From contig CAKJVC010000024.1 of assembly GCA_918026815.1 (NCBI GenBank), positions 1-39,261 on the forward strand: a DNA stretch of 39,261 nt, in the 5' to 3' direction. Of the stretch, positions 21,942-33,704 are shown one piece after another; positions within the stretch are counted from its first letter, which is position 1, and each line of letters opens with the position of its first letter. This DNA is from Chalara sp. BL73 (Eukaryota; Ascomycota; Leotiomycetes; Helotiales). The notes beneath the pieces were generated by a model. It was not told the DNA's origin. It saw only the letters and a program-made list of their open reading frames with translations, and made no database searches. A program made the position numbers and the translations under genes.

Positions 21942-24160
21942 ATGTCTCAAGCCTCAATGATATCATCGTCTGACCTTGAATATCTTGATATTTCTTCCTC
22001 TCCACCTCCTTCCTATCCACCTCCTTCCTCTCCACCTAGTTTAAGTAGCTATTCCTCAGGATATAAAAGGCTTCGAACTAGCTGGGTTTATAAGCATATG
22101 CCAGATCCTGATCCGGAATACCGATATTTTTATAAGGGAAAAGAAGAGTGGCGTTGTAAATATTGCTCGAAAGCTTATAGTACAAACGGTGGTACTCGAG
22201 TGATTCAGAGGCACCTCTTTGAGAAGCATACCAAGTCGGAGAAGTCTTCTCGGGAGAATATTTCAGCAAAGCGGCAGCAGTCAATTGAGCATGCTCTTGA
22301 GCTCTCTCAGGATCAGTCCTTTAAGCGCCGAAAGCTTAATACGACTAATAGTGATGGCAACTCACTTGATGGCAACCACCTTGAGGTCTTATATATTAAG
22401 TTCCTTACCGCCTGCCACCTCCCACTTCGTCTCGTCGAATGCCCTGAGTTTCGGGACCTCCTCAACTATATCAACGATGATATTGATACCTGGCTTCCTA
22501 CTTCTCATACAACAATCACTCAATGGGTTCTGCGCCAGTTTAGCTCTATGAAGGAACAGATGAAGTCGAGGCTGCATAGTGCTCTGACCGATATCCACAT
22601 TAGCTGTGACCTTTGGACATCACCAAATAGCTTACCAATCCTGGGACTTGTTAGCCATTATATCGCTCAGGATGGCCAACTTGAGAGTGCTACCCTAGCA
22701 CTTGTTGAGATGGAGGGGGAGCACTCCGGAGAGAACCTTGCTAAATATCTACAAGAGGTGGTAGCGGACTGGGGAATTAGTAGTAAGTTAGGATACATAC
22801 AGATGGACAATGCGACCAATAATGATACCATGATGCGAGAATTTGAGGATCGTGAGTAATACCCGATTACCTTGATATTTGTCCTAATTTCATCTAAGCG
22901 CATATGACTCGTGGAATATTGATTATAACGCAAAGCACCATCGAATCCGATGTATCGGCCATATTATCAACCTTTCGGCACAGTCTTTCCTATTTGTTAA
23001 CCAAGCCGAAGCTCTTGAGACAACTCAGGATGAAATGGACTAGTGGAGGAGGCTCGGACCACTTGGCAAGCTTCATAACTTTGTTACGCACATTGGACGT
23101 ACCGCACAACGAAAACAGCAATAGAGAGCCATCTCAAGAGGCCGAAATATCGCTCGAGATAATGGCACCCGGTGGAACTCTTGGGACAAGATGCTTAGCG
23201 AGGCTATTCCCCTACAAAAGGCTGTAGACCGGTTCTTTGCGCAATACCCCGAGAAGGAGCTAAATCTGGATCGACTATTGCCTGAGGACTGGGCCCTTTT
23301 GAGCAAGGTAAGGGGTTCTATTTCCCTAATTTTCCCCCTAATCTTGATACCAATCATTAATCCTTAACTTATAGGTTAAAGGTTTTCTTACCAACCTCGC
23401 ACATACGACCAAGGCATTAGAATCAAACCATAATACCCTTGACGAGGCACTCCCTGCCTTAGATTTTATCCTTCAACAATATGAGGATGGCAAAGCTCAA
23501 TATAAGGACGACCCGGTAATGCGTACTTGTATTAACTCTGGCTGGGCAAAGCTAGATAAATACTATGCTCTTTCTAGCGAGACACCGGCATACGTAGGCG
23601 CACTTGTCCTTCATCCGGCCTATAAGTGGCAATATATTGAGGAGCACTGGATGTGTGAGTGGTGGGGCCCAGCTAAGACCGCGCTGGAGAATCTATGGAG
23701 AGAGAAGTATATGCCTACAGGCCTTGAGAGACTCCCAGGGGAAGCTACTGCTGCCGCCGCTGCCGCTGCTACTGGCCCAGTTCTTGCTCCCACATACGCA
23801 ACGCCAAATAAGTTTACTCAGTGGAAGAACTCCTTAAAAGCAAAGGTGCCGACGACTCCATCCCAGGATGAATATACTCGATATTGCAGTTCACTGCCAC
23901 ACCACGACTTTGAGGATGTGAGGGACTGGTGGCTGGCACCTGAACAGCAGGCCATATACCCTAATTTGAGCAAGATGGCTCTAAACTTGCTTTCTATTCC
24001 TGCAATGAGTGCAGAGCCAGAACGTCTTTTCTCGTCTTGCAAAATTACAGTTACAGATCGCCGTAATAAGCTTTTAGTAAAGGTGATTGAAGCCTTAGAG
24101 TGTTTAAAGTCCTGGCATAAGGTAAAAGCCTTTGAATCAGAGGAAGAAATAGGTGAATAG
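21942..24160 (+). pseudogene. hAT transposase with BED finger, inactivated
   Basis: It starts at ATG 21942. Residues 20-40 are Pro/Ser rich. A BED zinc finger follows (Cys72, Cys75, His91, His96 in EWRCKYCSKAY...RHLFEKH), then the RNase-H-like core with CDLWTSPN and DNATNNDTMM. After 22852 the frame continues from about 22900 (HRIRCIGHIINLSAQSF). It is stopped twice by TAG where the family has Trp (GAA ATG GAC TAG TGG near 23040 and CAA TAG AGA near 23126). A 67-bp intron (23308-23374) leads to the last exon with an Ala run and the hAT dimerisation domain (NLLSIPAMSAEPERLFSS). The junction near 22853-22903 does not stay in frame. It is dead as a protein source unless edited or supplied in trans. 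Confidence 0.82.
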
Positions 24161-24349
24161 GAGTTGGAAGGTAGAGGAAGAGCAAAAGGATCTATGAGTC
24201 ACGTGTAATTATACTCTAGTATGCCGTATTACGCCGTGCGTATGACAAAGGAGGTATATTACTGCAGTACTATTCAGTGCGTATTTGTGGGAGGAATCTG
24301 TACTGCAGTGGTAATAAGGCATCAAATTACTGCAGTAATTACGGCGTAC

Positions 24350-24367
24350 ACACTACTGGCTACACTG
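24350..24367 (-). repeat. hAT right terminal inverted repeat
   Basis: The perfect partner of 18420-18437. It marks the right edge of the hAT element; a different, non-Helitron sequence begins at 24368. Confidence 0.9.
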
Positions 24368-24576
24368 GTCCAGAACTGCTGAACAGCTTGGAGATTATGA
24401 GTTGGTGTAGGTAATATGAGGAAGTTTCTCCATGAAGAATAGTTATTCCACCCAGGATCTTGAGTATAAATCTCTATTAAAGTATTGGTGGTGGATCTAC
24501 CGCCGATCATATCGAAATGATTGTGTACAGTGAGGGGATTTTCAATTTCAACAAACTCATTATAGTTCTCTATCAA
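24368..24576 (-). pseudogene. Unidentified coding-like fragment at the hAT right edge
   Basis: The minus strand reads GGRSTTNTLIEIYTQDPGWN, then SWRNFLILPTPTHNLQAVQ, and is cut off at the hAT terminus. No family recognised and no ATG at its start. It differs from the Helitron on the other flank, so it may be part of another gene or element broken by the insertion or joined by rearrangement. Confidence 0.3.
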
Positions 24577-25849
24577 AACTTAATAGATCGCAAAAAGGCC
24601 TTCAATGTACTGTAGGACTAGTGAGAAACGGATGACATGAAACAACGTAATCTTAACCTCTATTCCTTCTGATGGTGACCTGAACAGGTCATCACAATAC
24701 GCCGCAACGGGTTAGATTTGCACAACGTATTACTTTTACAAATACTTGTATGACACGGTCTACTGTACTATACTACGAAATGCTAGCCAATTCCTACTTG
24801 GAACGGCTTACAGTAAAGATTACTTCCCCTTCTATTATTGTTGGTAGAAAGTCATTTGAACGTCCCATGACGCACAGGCCACCACCTGAATGTATTTAAG
24901 TTCTCGCTCGTATATAGTAATATCGTCGTTACATGAATCATGAAAAGTGGTTAAACTATGTCACAAGGCCTCAAACCACGCTCTGATTTCATTTGGAGAA
25001 AATGCCTGAAGTCATCGGCAGCCTTATGCCAAATTAGGGTTAGCTTCGCTCGTCAACATTCACTAATCCCATCTTGGGTTAGTTGGCGGTGATGAACGTG
25101 GGCTAATACCACCCAATAAGACTTAACCTGCACCGTCCAACCAATGAGATTTGCAATTCGGATCCGTACCTTGCTGAGACGATCTTAGGTTGGCCTAGTA
25201 GAGCTTGGGACGGGCAAGATCCGGCACAATACTTTCTTGCCACAACTTCCATGCCTGCAGGCACTAAAAAGTTATTAACGTGGTGGCTTGCTTTCCGAAC
25301 TGAACTCATTTAGCAGATACCTTTCAGAAGGGATCTTATTCTTGGGGATTGAGCAATACAGTTCTATTACTATATCGCGTGTGCGATGAATATGTTGAGG
25401 ATTTTTGTAACCTTTCAGGCCTACTCTCTCCACGGAGGCTTTACGAGCCCATCAATCTACTGTTTTATGCAAGGATCCTATCGTTCAGAACGATTGGCTT
25501 GCCGACCCTGTAGCATCTGGGGACACTTTAATGAGTCAGACTCTTTTGTTTCGTCGTTATCAAAGAACCCGACCAAAAAAGACCGTGATTGGGTTGATAG
25601 GAACCCCGGCCACGCCACCAACCCGTGGCCTCTGGGTCACGGGCCATCGCGTCCAATACGCGTAAAGTGCTTGCAGCAAGTCGCGTCTCCTCAACTGGCC
25701 TTTGGGTTCAGGCGGGATGTCTCGATCCGCAAGATCATAAAGGCTTTGATGCCCCCCGGCACCGCAACAAAACTCTCTTACGCCATTCCTCCGGCCAACG
25801 ACTTTATTTGGGACCTTCCTGCGACATTTCGGCGGGACCTGCAGCGAAG
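24577..25849. other. 1.3-kb stretch before the C48 gene
   Basis: No firm gene. Near its end, 25749-25845 reads MPPGTATKLSYAIPPANDFI then WDLPATFRRDL in a frame different from the called exon 1 of the next gene. It could be a true 5' part of that gene reached through an unseen intron or a frameshift. Confidence 0.4.
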
Positions 25850-28800
25850 ATGGATAGGGGCGACGAATGTCACGTGGTCAAGCTGCTCAAAGAATATGGG
25901 GATAGTATTCTCGACGGCACTTTCCTCTCTAGAATAGAAGGTAACTTGGCTACCACGACTTCTCATATAGCATGGAATGATACGTCTCACTAAATGTGTA
26001 ATTCTATAGAAGATATTGGAATTCAAGTAGATCAACCTCTCAGTAAGATACAGTGCACGCCAAATTCGAATCTTAAAAGTGCTGATATATCATTTCTATA
26101 GACGTTGAACAGTTACTGGCCCAGCACATGCATCCGCACGGTTCCGTATCGCAAAATGATACTCCCAGCACCTGTATTTCCTGGCCATGTCAATTCTGTA
26201 TTCGAATCATCTTCCTCGTCGCTCAATCGCCCTTAATCCCTCACATGATCGGTCAAATCAAATCCCATATTCTGTCGCCGAGCAAGTCTGATAGCAACAA
26301 TTTCAAGGAGGAACTTTACAACGACCTGAAAGACCCTGAACAGCTTCCCTTCGTGGCGCCACTACGAATCAAAGTTCATCCTGAAGTTAGCACCCCTCAA
26401 CCCGTTTCACAGCAAAATACAAATCAGCCGTCGACAAGCCTTACCTTGGATGAAACTGCACAGTTGTGGAAGTCTCAGTTGGAAACCCCAGAGAGAAATA
26501 CTAAATCCAAGGTAATCAAGGATTTCCATGAAGGCTTTGAACACGCTAAATATATATTTATAGAAACTCTCCGGAGCTGATGTACTTCAACTAGAGGTAA
26601 GTATGCGATCAGAAGTTCATCAACAGAGGAGCTGATGACTTCATTCTAGACGATTAGTGATGGCGCAATTGGTTTTTCTTGTAGGCATTCCTATTCACTA
26701 CTTTGTTACTGGAACTTTATTTTACTTAACTATAATAGCAACCAAACTGGAGGCACCATCGATGAACGGGGATATGCCCCAAACTCCATCAACCTTTGGG
26801 CAAAGGGCGAGTGATATTTTACTTCCAGAAATCCATACCAGCAGTAGTAGGTCTGAAGATGAAGAAGAGCAGAAGACACCGCTAGCCTGGGCAGACACTC
26901 CTGAACGGAACAAACAACTTTATACACAGGATGGACGAGATAGCCTTCGCAGGAAAGTATTTGGTAGCCCATATTCCAAGTTTCACCTGCCAATGAAGGA
27001 GATGTTCCCAGGCACTAAGGCAGAGGACTGGGCTAGAACGAACTCAGAGGGGAAATTCAGCAACATCTATTCACCTTCCCCCGATTCTCATACGCGGCTC
27101 CCTCGCCAAACCGCTGCAAAATCAAGTGCATTGGCAAGCACGCCAAGCCGTGTAAGATCTGACAATATCATAGGGACGGCGAATTTGGCCAACACGTCTT
27201 TGGCGGCACCTCCAAAACGAGCTCTTCGTCCTCGTGTTTGCAAAGACACTTCATCGTCCGAGACAGAAAACCCCAAATTAACTGACGCTGGGCTTGACAC
27301 CGTAGTAGAACTGAGTCCCGTCCTCCGGAATTGTGAAATGGCACCACAATTGAAGGTGAGGGCTTTGGACCTGACTGGTACAGGATTCGACGCGCCAGCG
27401 AAACGTCCTGTGAAGTCGCACGATTCACAATCGACTCAAGCTCCAGCTAAGAACTCTCTATCTGGCGAAATCAACGATGTCAAAGCTCAGATAACTCTAA
27501 GCGTGAAAAAGTTTTACCCTATAATTGTCTTTTTTCTCCCTACTGCGAACGCAACACAGTACTTGGATTTCAACCCGTATTGTCTGAGAGCAAAAACGAC
27601 AGCAATCCTAACCAAAAAAAAGAGGGATGCATTAAAATCGCAGGGGGCGAGCATCAGTACTCAGATCCAATCATCAATCGATGAGAGGCAGCTGGACGAA
27701 GTTTTTGCCTCCGATGGCTTTACACTAAATGATCTGATACCGCAGCCTGGTCGGCCTGTCAGCGTGAGGGACGCAATATCAAAGGTTCAGAACCGTAAGA
27801 AAAATGTTCTGAACATGCTGAACTGGATTGACTATTCTATGGCTCGAGTGTACGAATCCATGGGAGAGGTAAGTTTTGCCTCCGGATTGAGATAACCAAT
27901 TGTTAACAGCTAGGAGGTCCGCAAACCAGAGTATGACCTAGATGTTATGAATGTTTATCTATGCTTCTGGGCGTGGTTCCGCCTATTAGGACCGGTCCTG
28001 AATGGACGACGGCAACGCTCCTGGATTGTACTTTTTGTGAGTGATTATCCACCATACACCAATTTATTGAAACTAATCCATGAGCAGTAAGAAGCAAGGT
28101 TGGGATTACTAGACTTAAGAGCTACCTGAATCCAAATCACCGCCCAATATCTTTTCACATATTGCTCTCGCAACTCCGAACCCTCAAGCCTCCAGTTGTA
28201 GAGGGTGGAGACTTCACTCCAGGTTGCAGAACTGCCTTAGACTATATAAAAAGACTTCTTAGGGGCAGCAGGGCGCTCAAGTAAGAGAGGTATCAGAGCA
28301 GAATAGACGTGTTCAAATTCTAACGGTCTGCAGCGGCAAAATAATAACGGATGATATCATTACAAATGCGCTTATGTGGGTTCCTCCTAAATGCTATACT
28401 GGAGGAAGCCCAGTTGTCGGACTACAAGCGCCTTTGACAGGTAGACCTTGTAAGAATAAATGCTCTAACTCTGGTGAACAAGCTACTAACCACTCAATTA
28501 TGCGTAGTTATTCTCAAAGGAGTTTCAACGAGTCAGGTGTGTTTCCTAGCACATGCCTTATTTCAAAAAGCTGATAATAAACTCTAGAACGTAATGCCCG
28601 ATGAAGGCGTGGTCCTCAGTGACTTCGACAAAGAATCACTGCCTAAACCACGTGGAATTGAAGGTGAAGATGATTCAGGATTTGGTGGTATCACCGATGG
28701 ATCAAGTTCCGACTACATGATGGAGGACTCTGATCACCAAAATTCGTTGGCTTGTGAGGTAGAGAAACTTGTAAGTTTATCCATGCGGCGAGTCGACTAT

Positions 28801-29664
28801 GCCTAACAAGGGGGCAGGCAACTCAACTCGAAAATTGCTGGAGCCAGATCATAACAGATGCTACCACAACACGACCATTTAAATTTTATTGTGGATCTAA
28901 ATCCATACGCCAGCTAACAGCAGATTCTTCTCTGGGACCAGCTGTCTTCGATATCAGTGTAGCTCTGGCAAAGCCCGCGAGTTTGGAATATCCCACGGTA
29001 TATCTAGGCACATTCATTTACCCAGAAATTGTGAAAGCGCGCTTTGGACATAGTAAAGCCTGGGTCCATCATATACCTCGAATTGGGGTTTGGATACTTC
29101 CAATCCTCATTAATGGACACTGGCGTGCAATGATGATGCATTGGGGAGATAAGGAGAAAAAAGGAAAAAGGGGGGAAGTGGATAGAAAGAGCAAAGAGCT
29201 CGAGCTGTATGACCCTCAGCACCACCAAGTCGGTAGTGAGGCTGCAATTCGGGGTAAACAAATCGTCACAGTGAGTACAAATCCTCCTAAGTTCTCCTCA
29301 CATGAAACTCATGTTATTTTAGCGCATCAAGGAGTGGATTTCGCATCTCTGTGGCAACAATGAATGCATAACCTGGAACTTCAAATGGGCCCTTGGTCCC
29401 GTGCAGGACAGAGACGACAACGTTCATTGTGGTATATATACACTCCAGACCGTTTGCTCCTGGTATGGAGGCCGACATCCTGTCGTTCAACTGGTAGATC
29501 CGATCAAGCTTAGACGAGCATTCATTCGCCAACTGCAGGAAGCCGTAGATGGAAAGAAAGTTCGGATGGTGCAGCATGGCACTAGGATCTCTAATGCTCG
29601 GCTGAGCGACCCCTCATATCATGGGCGCAATTCTTCCTTCTCAGTAGCAGACCGTATTAGTTAA
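25850..29664 (+). CDS. C48 (Ulp1/SUMO-protease-like) cysteine peptidase gene, 11 exons
   Basis: My exon model is 25850-25940, 26102-26511, 26564-26596, 26651-26681, 26739-27868, 27914-28036, 28099-28197, 28263-28538, 28588-28770, 28818-29270, 29323-29664. It gives one open frame of about 1056 aa through ten introns of 45-161 bp. The first two thirds are low-complexity, Ser/Pro/Thr rich (DILLPEIHTSSSRSEDEEEQ). The C-terminal domain has the C48 triad: His about 893 in ILINGHWRAM, Asp about 924 in LELYDPQHH, Cys about 979 in DNVHCGIYTLQTV. Family enzymes remove SUMO or related modifiers. The start is uncertain, and the junctions at 28037/28098 and 28539 use weak sites. A 57-bp in-frame segment (27503-27559) could be another intron. 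Its neighbours are transposons, so it may be an accessory or element-derived gene. Confidence 0.72.
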
Positions 29665-30256
29665 ATACCATCTTAGCAGTTGTTGGTGAGAATGTGGCTT
29701 GTTGAGAAAATGTCAGCTGAGGTATGAGTGAGTGCGGAGAGAGCCGCGTTGATGCTTAAAAGTTTAAGGTTGTAAAGGGTGAAATTAATTGAATTTCGTT
29801 TTCTATCATTGGGGAACGATGTGCTAAATTCTAAATAATGTTTGTAATACTAGAAGCTCAACAAATACAGTGTTGAATCGAGTTCTCTGTGAATCTGGAT
29901 TTGAATGTTCGTGACAGGCGAGACGCCAAGTCTTCTGTTGCTGTTCTGGATTTTGACGCTAAACCCAAATTGGGACTAGATTTAATAAATAATCTCATGG
30001 TAAAACTCAATTGGACATAATTCGGACAATTACTCCTATGCACATTTGGAACCACGGATATATCCCCCATTTCTTACTCCCTATTGAATTTGTACAATTC
30101 TTAGCTCTAAAAAAATTCCGATATTGGGAGATGAAGATTAATAAGTGTAGAGGTTTCAGCCCCATTCTTGACGCTAGTATCAAATTGGGGTTAGAGTTGT
30201 CGATAAACATGCGCTATACTCAATTGATCATAGCTGAAAATCTCGGATAAATGTTT
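29665..30256. other. Intergenic stretch, no gene seen
   Basis: AT-rich. The frames at 29858-30250 on both strands lack recognisable content. Confidence 0.45.
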
Positions 30257-31473
30257 TTACGCCCATTCAAAGCCCAACTCTACCAATATTCCCTCCTTCT
30301 CACTCCTTATTGGATTCTTGCACTTCTTGGTTCCGACACACGGCCAAAATTTGCCATTGCTGTCTCTGCCAACGCCAGCTCTTCTACAATGTTGTTGGAA
30401 TAGCAGCACGTCATGATCTGCTCCATGACTTGGCGTCGTCGGGGGCTCAGTGCGAATGCTAGCGTTCATCTTCGGCAGGTACTGACCTGCGAAAAATGGG
30501 TCCATTACTATCGTGTCTGGGTCAGGGCGCTGCACAAGAATCTTTTCAACCAATTTTCGGCCCTCCACCTGCACTGGACGGTCTGGATGCTGGCTGCCTG
30601 AACGAAAAAATAGCATCTTCATACTTCATAAAATTAGCAGGAGTGATTTTCCGAGTTTAAATGTGCTTACATGATGATGCCAAGGCTCCATAAATCGACG
30701 CTCTTATCGTGGCCGCATCCATCACGCATCTCTGGCGCCATATACTCATATGTTGATGGTACATCGAACATACGGTCGGCAGGTGATCTGAGGCGCGCTG
30801 CAAGCCCAACACCTGTTATTTTAATCCTCATGTTCGAGTCTAGAAGTATATCCTGTGTCTGTAGACCTCGGTGCATAAGATGTGCTGTATTGTGAAGATA
30901 TTTGACCCCCCCGGCGATTTGGATTCCAAATTCACGCGCTTCGGGCGCGGTAAGATATTCTCGTGCTTGTATCATATCTTCCAACGTAGAATTTGGGCAA
31001 AAGTCCAGAACCATATACTCGAGGCCGTTGTAGGTGAGTAGGCCGTGGAATTCTATAATGTTGGGGTGATGCAGGTCCAAAAGTATTGAGCTTTCATCAA
31101 CATCCTTCTTCAATGCAACCTTGCGTCCGTTGTGCTCTTGTCCTAGAACGACTGCTCTGTATCCCACAACTAAATGTCTCCTACTTCTTAATTCACCGTC
31201 AACGAGATAACGCCGATCCTGGCAACACTCGCATGATCGTTCATTTATGATGAAAGGGATCACGGAATTGTTTCGTTGTTTGGCGGGAATTGGGTTCAGG
31301 GCGCGCTGCTCTGTATTGGGTATCAGCAATCTGAAGGCTACGATAAATGCTCAAGACTGACCGTATTGCGGCTTTTGCTCTAGAGGGTATGTAATTGCCA
31401 TGGTTGGATCTTGGAGAGGTGTTTTTGGAGGAGCAGAGTTTGAAGAAAAGCACCGCCTGTAGGTATTCTTCAT
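30257..31473 (-). pseudogene. Polo-like kinase relative with lost catalytic motifs (pseudokinase or pseudogene)
   Basis: Two main exons, 30671-31473 and 30257-30623, around a 47-bp intron. The N-lobe has VALKK (lysine kept) but no glycine-rich loop (LRSRRHLVVGYRAVV). The middle is polo-like: LHHPNIIEFHGLL, LDFCPNSTLEDMI, LTAPEAREF. The catalytic loop reads HRGLQTQDILLDSNM, where HRD is now HRG and the usual Lys and Asn are Gln and Asp. The Mg-binding DFG is GVG. YEYMAPEM, DLWSLGIIM and a C-lobe KLVEKILVQRPD...DPFFAG remain. From ATG 31473 one TGA (at about 31370) must be read through; otherwise the start is unclear. The long readable frame with only active-site loss suggests a pseudokinase or a recent pseudogene. 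Confidence 0.7.
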
Positions 31474-31696
31474 TCTCGCGTCATCCAAAATATCGCGTTT
31501 GACGCTGTTGACCCAGCAACAAACCCTGTAAGTTGATAGCGTCACGCGACTTTCGAGAGCCGACGCCTAACGTACCTGATAAGCAAGTGGTACAGATATG
31601 CGAGTGGTACAGTATCCCTGCAACCACCACTATTTTTTGCTCTTTGAATTGCAATTATATCACAACCACTTAAAATATCAAATTACGGATTGAAAT

Positions 31697-32004
31697 GATT
31701 GATTTATTGACGTTCTGGGCATGTACGAGCAGTGTGTTCTAGCGATTTACACATACTACACGTCGCTGGGGCACGTGTACGTACTAGAGCTACGTTTTTG
31801 ATCAACTACTTGATATACAGCTGATATTGAAGCTGTAACTTGATTCAACTCTTTTTGAACCTCTAAAACCTGTAAAACACCTCCTTTACGTACGAATGAT
31901 TTCTTTTAGCTCTTTTTTTCTTGACCTTTTCATTTGCGGCCCGTAATTGTCGATTCTCAGCCGCAAGAAGCGTAGGATGGTGCATGGCCAATTGGCACCC
32001 TTTA
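31697..32004 (-). pseudogene. pogo/Fot1-type transposase, C-terminal remnant
   Basis: The minus strand reads LLAAENRQLRAANEKVKKKR, then in shifted frames VLEVQKELNQV, and last TCSMCKSLEHTARTCPE, a CCHC knuckle. This order (basic coiled region, then terminal zinc knuckle) matches the ends of fungal pogo/Tigger transposases, as in the element at 36379-38239. Several frameshifts are present. Its upstream end is cut at 32004 by a TA followed by a MITE-like terminus. Confidence 0.65.
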
Positions 32005-32165
32005 CAGTGAAATCTGGTTATATGGGATTCTGATATATGGGAAATCTCTATATATGGGAATAGAATTGCGGCACCGTCGAAATTTAGGTGTGTATATAGG
32101 AAAATCTCTATATTAGGGATATGGGAATAGATTGCCGAGACTTTAGCGGCATTCCCATATACGGT
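32005..32165. mobile_element. Partial MITE-like fragment related to the 33705 element
   Basis: It starts CAGTGAAATCTGGTTATATG directly after TA. This resembles the terminus of the MITE at 33705 (CAGTCGAAACTG). It holds repeated ATATGGGAA units and the reverse form TTCCCATATA near 32150-32160. No matching right terminus was found, so it is truncated or diverged. Confidence 0.5.
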
Positions 32166-33702
32166 AGGTGTTAAAGTAAAATAGCTGTATAGGATTAACT
32201 TCTATGTATAATATGTGTGTTCTTTCTTGTCGGTCGACTGCATCTCACGGGTCGCCGGGCAGACTAGTGATTTCACTTAGTATGCTCGTTGGCGTCAGGT
32301 GTAAGATGTGTGTCGATTGTTGTGTTCTAAGCTACGTGTCGCGAAGAGGCTTACGTAAGTAGGCCAAGGAGCTAGAAACATCTTCCCCTCATTTACGGCT
32401 CATCGCTGTAGACAATATCATCATCTGTAACGCTCCAACAAGCCTGTATTTCCATCGCTGTGATACCCTCGCAGATCCTCCAATTGATTCCCTGCCCAAT
32501 AGACCCTATTTCTGACACCGAAAGGGACCCACAACTCTTCACGTGACTAGTTACATGCGTTCCAACATTTCTGTATACTGTTTGATAACGCCCCATAACT
32601 GCACTATACCTTCCAACCTAGCTCTGCCGTTTGCGTTGTTTTATCGAGCCTAAGCTTTACGAAGAGCACAGCAGGTAGCCTTGGGTATTCAATTACTGTA
32701 AATCACGCTTGCTATCATTAATATTTAGGAGTATACCCACTTTTTACGCCTGATGGTCGTGCTGTATGGGGTCTGTCGATAACTAGCTCTATTCATGCTA
32801 GTGCGGGTAATTGTGGTGCCAAGATCTGGAACCTACAGTTTGTGGGGTGTGAAGCGATTTACACGGTCGAGCACAAAGCTCTTATCCTGATTAATACCAT
32901 CTCTTTATTCTAAACCTTCGCATTGTTAATGCTCCATTATTTAAGACCCCTGTTTCTGTGTCGTTTCGCCGTATATTTTTTTATTACTGTAACAAATATG
33001 CTGGCGATTCCATTCTTCCTAGTATCTTTTGCGGTCCTAAAGCACTTACAATTCTAAAACCCGTAGTCCTAGAGACTGTATTCTCCTGCCAAGTTGTGTT
33101 CTGGGAAGTCAATGTCCTAAGAAAGTATTTGTTCTCAGGTGGAGCCTGCTCCTGACACGAAATTTGCAAATACAAGAGAAAGATATAGTAATAAGCAAAG
33201 AATCTTAGCAAGCACCATTTCAAGAAGTCTATGATTCATAAATTCCACCAAGATATCTGTCTGAACGCATATAAATTGAATCACGTGAACGCGAAGTTGT
33301 GGGTCCTTTCAGGATTTTGAAGTAGAAAAGAGAGTCACGGGGCCTTCAGAGAGTATGGGGTAAACAAGTCAATTGCTGAAGGTTGTAGAACATGAACTAC
33401 AGGAGAGAATCTCTCTGCTTATAGAGGTGTGATACCCACACGTGAGTACGACATACGACGTAACGCATACGTCAGTAGATTCATCATCGAATGCAAAAGT
33501 ACCTATGCATCTTGCGCAATCATACCTAAAACTTCTCCAATAGGCTAGGTATGATCCTTAGACCTAACCTGTTCAACACAGGACCTATAACCTCGCGATA
33601 CCGTAGCTTAGAATCAAAGAATCAACGAATACCAGAACCACACCGGCAAGAGCGTAGTCAATAGCTACTACGCCTTTTGCTACGTGGTAGGTATTTCGAC
33701 AG
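32166..33702. other. 1.5-kb stretch without a supported gene
   Basis: Only short frames without family signal, such as 32393-32596 (-) and 32958-33155 (+). It is AT-rich and lies between two MITE-type elements. Nothing else identified. Confidence 0.4.
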
Positions 33703-33704
33703 TA

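Larger units (their letters stand above)
18420..24367 (+). mobile_element. hAT DNA transposon carrying a nested MULE
   Basis: The 18-bp terminal inverted repeats are perfect: CAGTGTAGCCAGTAGTGT at 18420-18437 and its reverse complement at 24350-24367. Subterminal copies of ACGGCGTAA and repeated TACGG units lie inside both ends. Within are a BED-finger hAT transposase pseudogene (21942-24160) and a complete MULE with its target duplication (18951-21548). Without the MULE and one TSD copy the element is about 3.36 kb. The 8 bp outside the left end (CAATGTTA) and right end (GTCCAGAA) do not match, so the expected target duplication is absent. Confidence 0.88.

Noticed and set aside
25386..25937. 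183-codon frame as the start of the C48 gene
   Set aside because: Its last part looks coding, but it is out of frame with the exon that splices cleanly onward. Mentioned only as a possible 5' part.
31350..31376. 24-bp intron to bypass the TGA in the polo-like gene
   Set aside because: GT..TAG borders exist and keep frame, but 24 bp is too short for fungal splicing. A nonsense codon is more likely.
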